Assembly: GCA_963931865.1 (NCBI GenBank)
Contig: OZ007516.1
Span: 1,165,883-1,229,882 of the forward strand
Reading direction: 5' to 3'
Length of the DNA: 64,000 nucleotides
Source of the DNA: Axinella damicornis
Lineage: Eukaryota; Porifera; Demospongiae; Axinellida; Axinellidae
This document shows positions 33,361 to 44,657 of the stretch, in pieces (within the stretch, counting starts at the first letter, position 1; each line of letters starts with the position of its first letter). A program made the translations under genes and the position numbers. A model generated the notes under the pieces. It was not told the DNA's origin and searched no databases. It saw nothing but the letters and a program-made list of their open reading frames with translations.

Positions 33361-35487
33361 ATGGCAGAGCAACAAGCATCACCAAATGAAGACAAGGATG
33401 GCATAACTTGTCTTCTTTGCAGAGAATGCATCCAGCAACATGTCGATGATTCTGACCTGTGTCCTGCCTGTCACAAGAAAGCGACCACTTCTTCTCATGA
33501 TCAGAGTGATGATTGCAAACTTCCAGCAGTCCTGACAACTGACAGAAAACTCCACTGCAGATTGTTCCAGGGAGATATCGAGTGTGGTGTGTGCAGTGAA
33601 TCAGCTTCTACCAAGCCATCCGAAGTTGACTCCTACTGTTACGATTGCAGTAAGTTTATTTGCAACTTGTGTGAGAACGCCCACCACAGAATGAAAACTT
33701 TTGAAGGTCATCAAGTGGTGACGATTCCAATCCTCAAGCGAAACATCTGGCAAAGTCTGTCAGTGTGCCCTGGCCACAATGAGGATCTAGACATGTACTG
33801 CATTACTTGTGAGGAAGTGATCTGTGAGAAATGCATCACTGATCAGCGACACAGTGATCATAAGCATTGTTTCGTCAAGGATATTGCACCTAAAACAAAA
33901 GAAGATCTTGGTGAAAATGTGAAGGTGTTGAAGAAATGCAAAAATGAAGTTACAAGTGCCATAGAGATGGTTGAGAATGCAAAATCAGAGATCACTGATC
34001 AAGCTAAACAAACAAGGCCAGTAATCCACCAAGGTTTTAAAGAAGCACTTCTAATCATTAAAGAACGCCGTCAAGAGCTCTTGAAAAGCATGGACTCAAT
34101 CACTCAGGAGAAACTCAAGGATCTGGAAGAACAGCTGAGAAGGTTGAACTCAAGATCACAGGAACTCACGAGACTGACCGAGTGTATTGAACAGCTAACC
34201 AAGGCCACTGGAAATGACACAGAAGTCATGGCCCTCCGCTCATCAATGTTAGATCAGATCCAGGAAGAAATCAAGAGACATCAAAATCTGGAACTTAAAC
34301 CTGTGGCACTTGCTGACATTTCAGTGAAAATTTCATGCGCAGAACAAATAGTGGAGTTGCTTCAGCGGCACACAACTGTCTCCTTCCTAGCTGACCCTTC
34401 GAAGTGTACAGTAGAGAAAGAGGGTCTTCTTATGGCAGAAACTGACAAACCAGTGACGGTCAATGTTCACACGCTCTATCCGAATGGGCAGCCTTGCAGG
34501 GAAGATCAAAACATACAAGTAGAACTAAGGTCTCTAGCGAAGGGTTCGCTTGTGACTACCGAAATAAACAGCAAGGGCAAGGGCACTTATGAGATCTCGT
34601 TTTGTCCAGGCATTCGAGGCAGACACGAACTGAGTGTAAGAATACAGGGAATTCAAATTTCAGATAGCCCCTTCAATTTTTTTGTTGAGCACCATCCCAC
34701 TAAGTTGGAAAAACCAGTTGATTGTATCAAAGGGTTGGAAAGACCATATGGAGCGGCATTCAACTTCAAGGAAGAACTTTTGGTCACACAGGCTGCTGCA
34801 GCAGCAATTGGCATAATCAGAAAAAAAGGAGGGGGTTACAGCACAGATTCTGTTGATGGACTTGAACACTTGCAGAATCCAAGTGGTATAGCCACAAATG
34901 AAGAATTCAGCTGCACGTATGTGACAGACAGTACGGGAGACTGTATCTTGAAGTACAACTGGAACTGGAAGTGCATCAATTCCAGCCGAGGCCACCCGGA
35001 AGAATTCAGAAGACCAGGCAGAGTGAAAATCAGTCCAGACCATAAACTTTACATTTGTGATCGAGGACATGAGCGTATTCTAGTCTTTGACCGTGATCTC
35101 AAATCCGGAAAAATTTTTGAGACAGAGGAGGAGTTTGGCCGCCCTGTTGATGTTGCATTTGATGATATGGGACACATTTATGTAAGCGACCTAAATAAGA
35201 ACCAAATTCTCAAGTTTGACTCTCAAGGAAACTTGCAACTAGCTATCAGAAACCGTGGCTCTGATCCAGGTGAACTAAACTCACCAAGAGGGCTTTACAT
35301 CCACAAGAACTTCATCTACGTGAATGAACGTGATAATCAGAGGATTTCCGTGTTTTGCACCAACGGCGATTTTGTGACCACATTTGGGGAGAAAGCAAAC
35401 CTTCAGAACCCAGCCAGTATCATCGCTGATAAGGACGGCTTTTTGTATGTATGTGATGAAGAAGGCAACTGTGTGTTTGTCTTTTAA
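33361..35487 (+). CDS. TRIM-NHL protein, copy 1, with a deleted RING core
   Basis: This single-exon gene has 708 codons. Order: remnant RING (residues about 15-42), B-box 1 (CGVCSESAS..., near 72-120), B-box 2 (CPGHNEDLDMYCITCEE, near 137-185), coiled coil (about 190-330), filamin/Ig repeat (about 340-445) and six-bladed NHL propeller (about 450-708). The architecture is that of TRIM2/3/71-type ubiquitin ligases, which bind RNA or proteins through NHL. Compared with copy 3, 17 residues are missing inside the RING between CLLC and REC, removing the central Cys, His and Cys zinc ligands. Ligase activity is therefore doubtful. The frame is otherwise intact. It lies in the first unit of a local triplication, followed by a copy of eEF1B exon 8. 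Confidence 0.88.
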   Translation: MAEQQASPNEDKDGITCLLCRECIQQHVDDSDLCPACHKKATTSSHDQSDDCKLPAVLTTDRKLHCRLFQGDIECGVCSESASTKPSEVDSYCYDCSKFICNLCENAHHRMKTFEGHQVVTIPILKRNIWQSLSVCPGHNEDLDMYCITCEEVICEKCITDQRHSDHKHCFVKDIAPKTKEDLGENVKVLKKCKNEVTSAIEMVENAKSEITDQAKQTRPVIHQGFKEALLIIKERRQELLKSMDSITQEKLKDLEEQLRRLNSRSQELTRLTECIEQLTKATGNDTEVMALRSSMLDQIQEEIKRHQNLELKPVALADISVKISCAEQIVELLQRHTTVSFLADPSKCTVEKEGLLMAETDKPVTVNVHTLYPNGQPCREDQNIQVELRSLAKGSLVTTEINSKGKGTYEISFCPGIRGRHELSVRIQGIQISDSPFNFFVEHHPTKLEKPVDCIKGLERPYGAAFNFKEELLVTQAAAAAIGIIRKKGGGYSTDSVDGLEHLQNPSGIATNEEFSCTYVTDSTGDCILKYNWNWKCINSSRGHPEEFRRPGRVKISPDHKLYICDRGHERILVFDRDLKSGKIFETEEEFGRPVDVAFDDMGHIYVSDLNKNQILKFDSQGNLQLAIRNRGSDPGELNSPRGLYIHKNFIYVNERDNQRISVFCTNGDFVTTFGEKANLQNPASIIADKDGFLYVCDEEGNCVFVF

Positions 35488-36300
35488 GCTAGTGTTAGCA
35501 GTTTATATATTGTATGATGACGTACATGTAGCTATCTTCTGTATATTCCCCCCCTTAAATTGAGTATAATTATTATGGTTATTTACATTGCAGGAATTTT
35601 TATTTCATGTACATACAGTGTTCTCTGAGAACAAAATAATTATAATTTTACAGTCACAAGAACATCTTCAGATCTTATTGAATGCAGCAATGTCCACCGA
35701 TTGAACGTAATCTTCAAATGCTGTGATGGACTCCTCAAGGAAATCCGTCCCCACCTGAACAAGACAGGAAATCAGCAGGATAGACAATCAGTAGGACAGG
35801 AAATTGGTAGACAGGAAAAGACAGGAAACCAGTAAGACAGGAAACCAGTAAGACAGGAAATCAGTAAGACAGGAAATCAGTAAGACAGGAAATCAGTAGG
35901 ACATGAAAGCAGTAGGACAGGAAATCAGTAGCTTTTAGTACACACAGGAGTTTCTATCCCGTACAGAAATTTTGACCTCTTCCTCTGCAGCTGCGGTAAT
36001 GATGTCATCATGTGCTCTTGGCGCTACTTCATGGATTAAATGCAGAAACATTCAACGAGTGTCTACTCTCCTCTTTGGTGAGACTACGGTAAACTCGAGG
36101 GAAGACATGAGGATGTTCAACTTGTGCATGGGAGGCTTGAAGCATTTTTGTCAAGGAAGGGGGGCCTGAGAGACATCACAGTTAGGAGTGTAGAACAGCA
36201 AGGTTTTCTCAATGCACATACGCGCCATCAAGCTAGGCTTTCATGGTAGGGAGCCTCGGAAAAAAGTATAAACATCACATATAGAAATGTGTCCTGGCAC
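35488..36300. other. Spacer after TRIM copy 1, with GACAGGAAATCAGTA repeats
   Basis: Besides the eEF1B exon 8 copy, this holds a 15-20 bp tandem repeat (AGTAAGACAGGAAATC) at about 35762-35935. Homologous runs follow the other two eEF1B exon 8 copies. The part 35940-36290 is unique and unrecognised. Confidence 0.5.
35668..35754 (-). pseudogene. Detached copy of eEF1B last exon (unit 1)
   Basis: The 87-bp exon is intact, from acceptor CAG through [18 protein letters not shown] to AAFNKI and TGA. No other eEF1B exon lies upstream on this strand within the unit, so it cannot make the factor alone. It marks how far the duplicated block reached into eEF1B. Confidence 0.9.
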
Positions 36301-36880
36301 TCTAGCCTCTTCCTCATCTCATACTAAGCTGATCCACCTCTAGCCTCGTCCCCAGGCTGGTCTCACCTCTAGCCTCATCCCCAGGCTGGTCCCACCTGTA
36401 GCCACGTCCCCAGGCTGGTCTCACCTCTAGCCTCGTCCCCAGACTGGTCCCTCCTCTAGCCTCGTCCCCAGGCTGGTCCCACCTCTAACCTCATCCCCAG
36501 GCTGGTCCCACCTCCAGCCTCGTCCCCAGGCTGGTCTCACCTCTAGCCTCGTCCCTAGGCTGGTTCCACCTCTAGCCTCATCCCTAGGCTGGTTCCACCT
36601 CTAGCCTCATCCCTAGGCTGGTTCCACCTCTAGCCTCATCCCTAGGCTGGTTCCACCTCTAGCCTCATCCCTAGGCTGGTTCCACCTCTAGCCTCATCCC
36701 TAGGCTGGTTCCACCTCTAGCCTCATCCCTAGGCTGCTCCCACCGCGAAATACTGCAAGCGATCTTTGCTGGGGTTGTTTGGGTCTGGGAACGAGACTAA
36801 CCTCTAGCCTCGTCCCTAGGCTGGTTCCACCTCTAGCCTCGTCCCCAGGCTGGTCTCACTTCCAGCCTCATTCCCACAAA
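36300..36880. repeat. 29-bp array, unit 2 copy (about 18 units)
   Basis: The same TAGCCTCGTCCCYAGGCTGG unit as at 30308-31948. A short interruption at about 36740-36800 ends GGGTCTGGGAACGAGACTA, a decayed hairpin element end. Confidence 0.88.
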
Positions 36881-36952
36881 GCTGAGTAATGACATGTTAG
36901 AATATGACTAGGACTATTTCACATGACTTTGCTGTTCCGTTCCTCACTGCAG

Positions 36953-36992
36953 AGAGAAGGACAAGGTCACCACGAGGACCAGGATGCACTAG
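36953..36992 (+). pseudogene. Broken copy of PSMB3 exon 6
   Basis: The acceptor TCACTGCAG and the coding start are preserved (EKDKVTTRT), but the LKA codons are lost and Asp is changed, giving RMH then TAG. It sits at the same distance from a TRIM gene as the real exon 6. Confidence 0.88.
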
Positions 36993-37876
36993 AAGCTGTT
37001 CATAGTGTATTCATTGGCCATGCATGAAATTTGATGACGGTGCAAATTACCCACATATTTATACTGGCACGCCTCATATAATAATACTATACTATCTGTG
37101 GTACAGTTACTTGAAACTTCACGGGCGCTTTGCTCTGGTTTGTAGGAAGTAAATATAAACGATCGAGGAGAACCGTGCTGTACTGTGGCTGAGCGCTGCG
37201 ACAAAGACGAGGCAGGTAGGCCCGGGTGGGGAGGGGGTGTGACGGGGGTGAGGCATGCACGGGTGTAGAACAATAACTATTGAAGCCGGATGTTCAGCCA
37301 TGCAGTATATGCCCAGTGTTGTCTGTCATGAACCAGATGGCAGCCATTTTACATCATGTAATACAGGCTTTCCTCTACAGCCATACCAAAGATATAGATT
37401 GCCAATTTTCAAAGGAAGTGCAGAGATTGGAAATCCCTATGGATTATTCCAGCACAGGATTGGCGCAAGGGGTGGTAACTCTCAGTCTCATAGACTTTCA
37501 AGTCACAGTTAAACCTCAGGCCAGAGCCTATATTGTTGATCATGCGAGTTTTACTGATGAACTTTCGGTAGCCTTGGAACACTGACAGGTTGCAGTAGCA
37601 AAACACATTGCACCTTCCTTAGTAAACCAGGTACGGAAAGCTACACCCACATCTGCAGTATAACCTGGATGTACGTACAAGTACCAATTCCCGACCTGAG
37701 ACTATACAAGGGTTTGCTCTTAATGTTCAATCTTTTTTCTGTTCTGTTTCGGTATAGGTTGTTTGCACTCCCCCGGCCACCTCAGTAGTTACACACGACA
37801 CAGCTAAATCTTTCCCCCTGTTTCTGAACTGTAGTTTCTGAACTCGTGAGTCACTAGGTAATCGTGGATCTGGAGA

Positions 37877-39046
37877 ATGGCAGAGCAACAAGCATCAGCA
37901 TTGGAGTTGCTTCAGCGGCACACAACTGTCTCCTTCCTAGCTGACCCTTCGAAGTGTACAGTAGAGAAAGAGGGTCTTCTTATGGCAGAAACTGACAAAC
38001 CAGTGACGGTCAATGTTCACACGCTCTATCCGAATGGGCAGCCTTGCAGGGAAGATCAAAACATACAAGTAGAACTAAGGTCTCTAGCGAAGGGTTCGCT
38101 TGTGACTACCGAAATAAACAGCAAGGGCAAGGGCACTTATGAGATCTCGTTTTGTCCAGGCATTCGAGGCAGACACGAACTGAGTGTAAGAATACAGGGA
38201 ATTCAAATTTCAGATAGCCCCTTCAATTTTTTTGTTGAGCACCATCCCACTAAGTTGGAAAAACCAGTTGATTGTATCAAAGGGTTGGAAAGACCATATG
38301 GAGCGGCATTCAACTTCAAGGAAGAACTTTTGGTCACACAGGCTGCTGCAGCAGCAATTGGCATAATCAGAAAAAAAGAAGGAGGGGGTTACAGCACAGA
38401 TTCTGTTGATGGACTTGAACACTTGCAGAATCCAAGTGGTATAGCCACAAACGAAGAATTCAGCTGCACTTACGTGACCGACAGTAAGGGAGACAGCATC
38501 ATGAAGTACACCAACTGGAACTGGAAGTGCATCGATTCCAGCCGAGGCCACCCGGGAGAAGAATTCAGAAGAACAGGCAGAGTGAAAATCAGTCCAGACC
38601 ATAAACTTTACGTTTGTGATCGAGGAAATGATCGTATTCAAGTCTTTGATTGTGATCTGAAACCTGTCCAAATGTTTGAAACAAAGGAGGTTTTTGGCCG
38701 CCCTGTAGACGTTGCGTTTGATGATACGGGACACATCTATGTTAGCGACCTAAACAGGAACCAGATTCTCAAGTTCGACTCTCAAGGAAACTTGCAACTA
38801 GCTATTGGAAACCACGGCTCTGGTCCAGGCGAGCTAAGCTCACCAAGAGGGCTTTACATCCACAAGAACTTCATCTACGTGAATGAACGTGACAATCAGA
38901 GGACCTCTGTTTTTTGTACCGATGGCAAATTTGTGACCACATTTGGGGAGAAAGCAAACCTTCAGAATCCAGCCAGTATCATCGCCGATAAGGATGGCTT
39001 TTTATATGTATGTGATGAAGAAGGCAATTGTGTGTTCGTCTTTTAG
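37877..39046 (+). CDS. Truncated TRIM paralog (copy 2): filamin plus NHL only
   Basis: The 389-codon frame starts with the same MAEQQAS as copy 1. It then jumps directly to LELLQRHTTVSFLADPSKC, skipping RING, both B-boxes and the coiled coil (about 970 bp deleted in frame). The rest is a complete filamin repeat (about 10-110) and NHL propeller (about 120-389). The first 560 bp match copy 1 closely. About 490 bp of the NHL part (38460-38950) match copy 3 almost exactly, and the last 90 bp again match copy 1. If expressed it could act as a competitor of the full-length protein for NHL ligands, but it may be a pseudogene. Confidence 0.75.
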   Translation: MAEQQASALELLQRHTTVSFLADPSKCTVEKEGLLMAETDKPVTVNVHTLYPNGQPCREDQNIQVELRSLAKGSLVTTEINSKGKGTYEISFCPGIRGRHELSVRIQGIQISDSPFNFFVEHHPTKLEKPVDCIKGLERPYGAAFNFKEELLVTQAAAAAIGIIRKKEGGGYSTDSVDGLEHLQNPSGIATNEEFSCTYVTDSKGDSIMKYTNWNWKCIDSSRGHPGEEFRRTGRVKISPDHKLYVCDRGNDRIQVFDCDLKPVQMFETKEVFGRPVDVAFDDTGHIYVSDLNRNQILKFDSQGNLQLAIGNHGSGPGELSSPRGLYIHKNFIYVNERDNQRTSVFCTDGKFVTTFGEKANLQNPASIIADKDGFLYVCDEEGNCVFVF

Positions 39047-39353
39047 CTAGTGCTAGCAGTTAAATTGTATGATGGCATAGCCTATGCATATATATATCCG
39101 AGTACATTTTTATTGTCACTGCTATTATAATCTTATGAGGTCACATAGCTTTGTGATAATCTTTGGTATCGTACTATATATAGTCATGTAAACATTTCAG
39201 CAGAATTTATGCTATGTCTGCATGCAGGTTTTTTTTTATCCTTTGAGTATGGCTATTTAGAGGTAATTACATTGCATGGAGCTTTTATTTCATGTACATG
39301 TACATTATTGTGTTCTCAGAGAACAAAATATTATAATAAGTCACAAGAACATC

Positions 39354-39440
39354 TTAGATCTTATTGAATGCAGCAATGTCCACTGATTGAACGTACTCTT
39401 CAAATGCCGTGATGGACTCCTCAAGGAAATCCGTCACCAC
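39354..39440 (-). pseudogene. Detached copy of eEF1B last exon (unit 2)
   Basis: The exon is open, with two substitutions relative to the true exon (G to V at residue 2 and D to E in the FEDY motif) and TAA in place of TGA. The other exons are missing. Confidence 0.88.
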
Positions 39441-39958
39441 CTGAACAAGACAGGAAATCAGCAGGACAGGCAATCAGGAAATTGGTAGGACAGGAAAACA
39501 GTAGGACAAGGGAATGACAGGAAATCAGTAGGACAGGTAAATAGACAGTCTAGCTGCTAGCCCCTCCCCGCCAGGTCAGTCAAGCGGGCGTTCGTGGAGG
39601 GCGGAGAGGGTCTGGTCTAGCAAACATTGCACTTGATTGTATTTCAACTGATCTCACTGAAGCGATTCGTTCCAAATTTATTCATGACTCTTGTGGTAGT
39701 AAACCGAGCCGCTAGCATGCGATCAGCCTGGCGGAGAGCGTCTAAAAGCCTACACTCAATCCAACCTGATGCCTCCAAGGGGACAGAACTCGTCCTCAAC
39801 TCTGGCTGGTACTTTACCGGTTCACAGGTACATGTAATTGACCCAGGTTCTGTATCCTTCTCCCTAGCCCTGTACCCAGGTTCTGTAACACAGGAACAAA
39901 ACTTGGGGAAGGGGGTCTGGGTATGTAGAGCGTACCACCTTGTACCCAGGCCTTCATA
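39441..39958. other. Copy of eEF1B intron 7 joined to PSMB3 intron 4 sequence
   Basis: The part 39441-39840 matches 53281-53670. It shares the AGGAAATTGGTAGGACAGG repeat, a CTAGCCCCTC inverted repeat, and a 200-bp conserved block with TTCGTTCCAAATTTATTCAT. From about 39842 the sequence matches PSMB3 intron 4 near 29205-29230 and from 29632 on. The joint near 39838-39845 is the breakpoint of the tandem duplication. Confidence 0.75.
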
Positions 39959-40091
39959 ATTTTTCAATTGCACCTCAAATATCATGGAGACTTCAGTTCT
40001 CATATGTGCAAATGACCTGCCACCAGCAGAGGCTCACAATATGCTGGATCACATACACAGTGACACGCACTACATGCACAAACGTGCACAG

Positions 40092-40197
40092 GAACCTGAA
40101 GACTTGTTTGAGACGATCTCCAGACTCCCAGGCTCTCCTCAATGCTGTGGACAGGGACACTCTCAGTGCATGGGTGGGGGGCTGTGGTACATCTCAT
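40092..40197 (+). pseudogene. Broken copy of PSMB3 exon 5
   Basis: The splice sites survive, but the exon is 106 nt instead of 95. Insertions of about 8 and 3 bp (after ATCTCC and in CAGTGCATGGG) shift the frame. It is flanked by matching intron sequence and by the unit-3 copy of the 29-bp array. Confidence 0.88.
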
Positions 40198-40504
40198 GTA
40201 AGTGTGGCCATAAGCTGTGAGCACCGTCTCTAGCCTTGCACATATCCGCTCAAGGTTACTTGCAGCAGGAGTGTATCAAGCTGGCGAAGCCTTCGCCGGC
40301 TCGATGTGCTCCTGCTTGCAGTGTTGTTGTCCGTGTAGCTATGTGGCCTCCAAATATGGAATAGGCAAATTGTTTTTAGGAGAGGGGCATTCACTTGTTG
40401 CTCCCCTTGAAAAAGCCCCTAGCCTGTCATGAAAGCAGACTGGCTCTCCTGCCCCCCTCTCTTTTAGTTTGCTTAGTATGGCCCCTCCATTGGAGCCATT
40501 TCAC

Positions 40505-40855
40505 TCTAGCCTCTTCCTCATCTATAGCCTCATACCACCTCTAGCCTCGTACCCAGGCTGGTACCACCTCTAGCCTCGTCCCCAGGCTGGTCCCACCTCT
40601 AGTAGCCTCGTCCCCAGGCTGGTCCCACCTCTAGGCTCGTCCCCAGGCTGGTCCCTCCTCTAGCCTTGTCCTCAGGCTGGTACCCCATCTAGCCTCGTCC
40701 CCAGGCGGTCCCACCTCTCTAGCCTCATACACAGGCTGGTCCTTCCTCTAGCCTCATCCCCAGGCTGGTTCCTCCTCTAGCCTCGTCCCCAGGCTGGTCC
40801 CTCCTCTAGCCTCGTCCAACCTCTCTAGCCTCACGGTCCCCAGGCTGGTCCCACT
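40505..40855. repeat. 29-bp array, unit 3 copy (about 11 units)
   Basis: More degenerate than the other two arrays, mostly TAGCCTCGTCCCCAGGCTGG. It ends abruptly before LINE-derived sequence. Confidence 0.85.
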
Positions 40856-40984
40856 TGAGCTGAAGTTTGCTGCAAGAGTCAGTGACCTCACAGGCACCTG
40901 GGCAGTTGGTGTCCTTGCCTTGGAATATTACTCAGGTATTACACTTCCAGCATTGGCTGAAGAATCAGGCCCGGGCATCTCAAG

Positions 40985-41935
40985 TCAACTGTTCCCTAGA
41001 TGGATGACAAAGCCACTGTGTTCTCCCTGTCTGAAGATCCCTATAGCCATCTGCTCTCAGGAGTTCCACAAGGGTCTGTTTTGGGTCTGCTATTATTCCT
41101 TATTTATATTGATGACGTGTCGTCTCTCCAGCTGTCAGAAAACTCAGTCCTAAACCTCTATGCAGATGACATGCTCTTGTACAAACAAATCAAGTGCAGT
41201 GAAGTTGCAAATGGACATTGATAAAATCAGTTCATGGGTAGATCACAATAATTTATCACTTAACCCAGCCAAATGCAAGACCATGCTGCTCTCAAGAAAG
41301 CGGAATCTCAGTCATCCTCCACAGCTCCTACTAAACAAGGCACCACTTGAACAAGTAGAAGCTTTTAAGTACTTGGGAGTGCTCATTTCATCAGACTTGT
41401 CTTGGTCCACGCACATTGACTCCATCTGTGCAAAAGGAAAGAGACTTATTGGCCTGTTATACAGAAGGTTCTCCACTAATGTAAGCAGTGAAAGATTAAT
41501 AGAAATGTACAAATATCTAGTGCGCCCTCACCTCGAATATGCCGCCCCTGTGTGGGATCCCCACCTTCTCAAAGACAAAATCTGTGGAGAACGTACAGAA
41601 ATATGGACTAAAGATGTGTTTAAAAAGGTGGGATCTAGGATACCAAGAGCTGCTCCATCTTGCTCAAATTCCTACACTTGAGAACAGGAGAATTTATTTA
41701 AAACTTTGTACTCTCTTTAAGATCATCCATGGTCTCTTCCCTCTCACACCCGATGTATTTATGCCGCAACCTAGTAGACATAACTATAATCTTCCATTTT
41801 TGTATCAACCTTTTTCACACACTAACGCCTTCCAAGCATCATTTGTTCCAAGTACTGTTTCCATATGGAATCACCTACCCCCCCCCCCCCCCCCCCCCCC
41901 CCCCATGCACTTACTGCACCTTCACCTCACACATT
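40985..41935 (+). mobile_element. Non-LTR retrotransposon (LINE) reverse transcriptase fragment, frameshifted
   Basis: Three overlapping frames give the C-terminal half of a LINE reverse transcriptase: SGVPQGSVLGLLLFLIYIDD, then LYADDMLLYK (catalytic YADD), then NPAKCKTMLLSRKR, EAFKYLGVLISSDLSW and RPHLEYAAPVWDPH. A thumb-type C-terminal region follows. The frame changes near 41195 and near 41575. The 5' half, including any endonuclease, is absent, as expected for 5' truncation. The fragment runs into a C27 homopolymer (41878-41904). Confidence 0.88.
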
Positions 41936-42653
41936 TAAGGTAGTAAACATGGGTACCGCGATCTCCGAAACCAAGTTGATGGATAAATGGGCAGCATCAA
42001 AGCGTACACAAGTTTCAGCAATACTTTGCATCAAACTGCTCCCTCTGCTTGAAAATGCCCTAAAACTCAATTTTAAGGCCCTCTACGAAACTGAAAATTT
42101 GGACCCTCTCCAAGGCCCCACCCACACTCTGACCCCATCATCAATACACACACAAAACAGGCCCCAAAACTACGGATGGATTTACCACCTGCTCTCCTCA
42201 CTTGCAGGCTACAGCCCAAAACTCACTGCCACCCTCAAAAACAGAGGTTTGGCTACCCTAGGCTTTCAAAAAAAATTCCACGCACACCAACTAAAACCGA
42301 CTCAAGCCAAGGCCAGTTTCCAAAAGGTCAACCTACCCCCTGCAAAAATAGGGATGCTTTTCCACGTTCACCTCTCGGTTACCGAGTTTTGGCCACACAT
42401 CTACTCCCTCTCACCAGCCCAGTCCAGCTACCAAACCAGCCAAATTCGCCCTAACACGAAAATGGGCGGGGCCTGTAATGCTGAAAGGTCAACTCTCTAG
42501 AGTACCTTGGCCAGGGAGCTGTCGGAGGCTGTTCACTTTCCAGGCTGTTCTTCGGCCACTTCGGCAGACCCACAAACATTCCTGCTCACTCCACCTAGCT
42601 ATTCACACACAGATAGCCCATCGCCACATTCAATCAGCTAGAATAGCTTCTTA

Positions 42654-42697
<44 letters not shown>

Positions 42698-43020
42698 TGT
42701 TCAAACAAATCTTCAAAGTACCGCACGGCCACATCAGAGTACCGATTTGAAACTCGAAAGGGCCGCTAGCCGCATCAAAGAAAGAAGCCCCCCTTGTTTA
42801 TTCCGGTTGCCGCCATGGGAAAACGTAAACAGATGAATAACTCTAAATAACCGTATGCAAGTGACGTCATCTCATTAATTATTCAGGAGCAAAATTGCAC
42901 GATTTCGCCGATGCCGTGCTTCCTACCTTAAGTTAAATATTGCACCTTTGTTCTTGTAGTTATAGTTAGTTAGTTAGGGTACATACCTGTATTAGCCTAG
43001 AAGGCTATTATGTATCCTTT
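41936..43020. other. Unrecognised sequence with A38 tract
   Basis: An uninterrupted A run (42657-42694) may be the poly(A) tail of the LINE or of a separate retroposed segment. An open frame runs across the C27 tract to 42500, but its composition is poor and I recognise no domain. Confidence 0.4.
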
Positions 43021-43139
43021 GCATTGGCATAATTACACTCCTGGTAGGGGAAAAATTGTGCCGCGTAAATAATATAATTATTACACTCCTGGTATAGGAA
43101 AAATTGTGCCGCGTAAATAAATAATTAATTAATATAATA

Positions 43140-44092
43140 TAATGTTCGAGTACTTAGGCTTGGCCTACAGAAATTGTGACTACACCGCCGTGATCGCTAT
43201 CATGCCCTGACCTGAATGTAAAAAGTTGGTGTTGAAACTCACCTTGGTGGTGGAGATATGAGCGCTTTTGTCTCGCCGTGGCTGCCATTGCTCGAGCGCT
43301 CTCTTCGACTTCCGGTGGCAGTACCGTTCATAGGAAAGGCACACGAAGATTCTGACCACACGGCCGTGATCGCTGTCGTTCACTGACGCTTGCATGCCAA
43401 AACTCACCGTGCTGGCTAAGTTGTGAGTGCTGTAATAATGTCTTGTCTTCCTTTTGGTCGCCATTGCTCGCGATCGACTGAGCCACGTGGCATGTGCGTT
43501 AATTAGAACGAATTGCAATAATTAGCTTCGCTACGGCGAGGCAACCGCGCCGCGGGGTTGCAACGGCTACCAGGAGTGCGGTTGCCCCTCGATATAATCC
43601 AATATAATTTATATATAATGTTTGAGTACTTAGGCTTGGCCTACAGAAATTCTGACTATGCCGCCGTAATCGCTATCATGCCCTGACCTGAATGTAAAAA
43701 GTTGGTGTTGAAACTCACCTTGGTGGTGGAGATATGAGCGCTTTTGTCTCGCCGTGGCTGCCATTGCTCGAGCGCTCTCTTCGACTTCCGGTGGCAGAAC
43801 CGTTCTTAGGAAAGGCACACGAAGATTCTGACCACACGGCCGTGATCGCTGTCGTTCACTGACGCTTACATGCCAAAACTCACCGTGCTGGCGAAGTTGT
43901 GAGCGCTGTAACAGTTTCTTGTTTTCGCCTTGGGCCGCCATTGCTGACTCAGCTCAATCGATCGACGTTGCGAGCAGGTCCTATCCTCACGTGGTATGTG
44001 CGTTAATTGGAATGAGTTGCAATACCTAGCTTGTCGAGTCGCAACCGGTTGCAACGCGGCTACCAGGAGTGCGGTTGCCCCTCGATTATTAT
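43140..44092 (-). repeat. Tandem duplication of a roughly 475-bp block with four exon-like segments
   Basis: 43141-43595 and 43618-44090 are about 90% alike. Each contains two related sub-blocks. On the minus strand each sub-block has an ATGGC start, 15-19 codons, and a GTGAGTTT donor: 43464-43408, 43288-43243, 43941-43884 and 43764-43719. The encoded starts are MATKRKTRHYYST, MAATARQKRSYLHHQ, MAAQGENKKLLQ and MAATARQKRSYLHHQ. Downstream exons were not identified. Confidence 0.6.
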
Positions 44093-44657
44093 AGAAAAAA
44101 AAAAAGAAAAAAAAAGACCATGGCATAGGCAGTTTGTTGAGAGTTGAGATGGGCATTCACCCTGCTCACAGAATACAGTACAGGTAGCAATAATATAGCT
44201 AAATCATGCGTACAGGGACTAACCTCAGTCTTGTAAAGAGTGCCTCGTTTGATTGACAACACAACGGTCAACGCATCTTCCCCACTGTTTCTAATTCAGC
44301 GATCTTGAGTAATAATTACGTAGGTTATCGTTGCTAAGTGATCGTTAAGTGCGCATGCGTACAAACGTGAAAATGGCGTGACAAACGAAGCCATAGTTAT
44401 TGAGTGGCCAGCTGCAGTCGCCTGGTGAAGACTTGGAGGTAGCGAAAAAGCGATGGGTCGTTGCACTGCTCGGTTGAAAATGCTGCTGTTTCGTGCGAAA
44501 ACCATCGTGACAGATTGAGGCAACGTTGAGCTAAGTTGTCTGAAGAACTTGAAGAAGACTGAGAAGAAAGAAAGAAAAACAATCTGCCCGTTTTTCGAGT
44601 GCCTGTTGTGGTACTTTCGCGACAGGTTTTCGCGATGCGAGGAGTCTTGTTGGTCAT

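Noticed and set aside
41865..42500. 211-codon ORF after the LINE fragment
   Set aside because: It starts inside a C homopolymer, has no recognisable domain and overlaps other frames. It may be LINE 3' sequence but cannot be supported as a gene.
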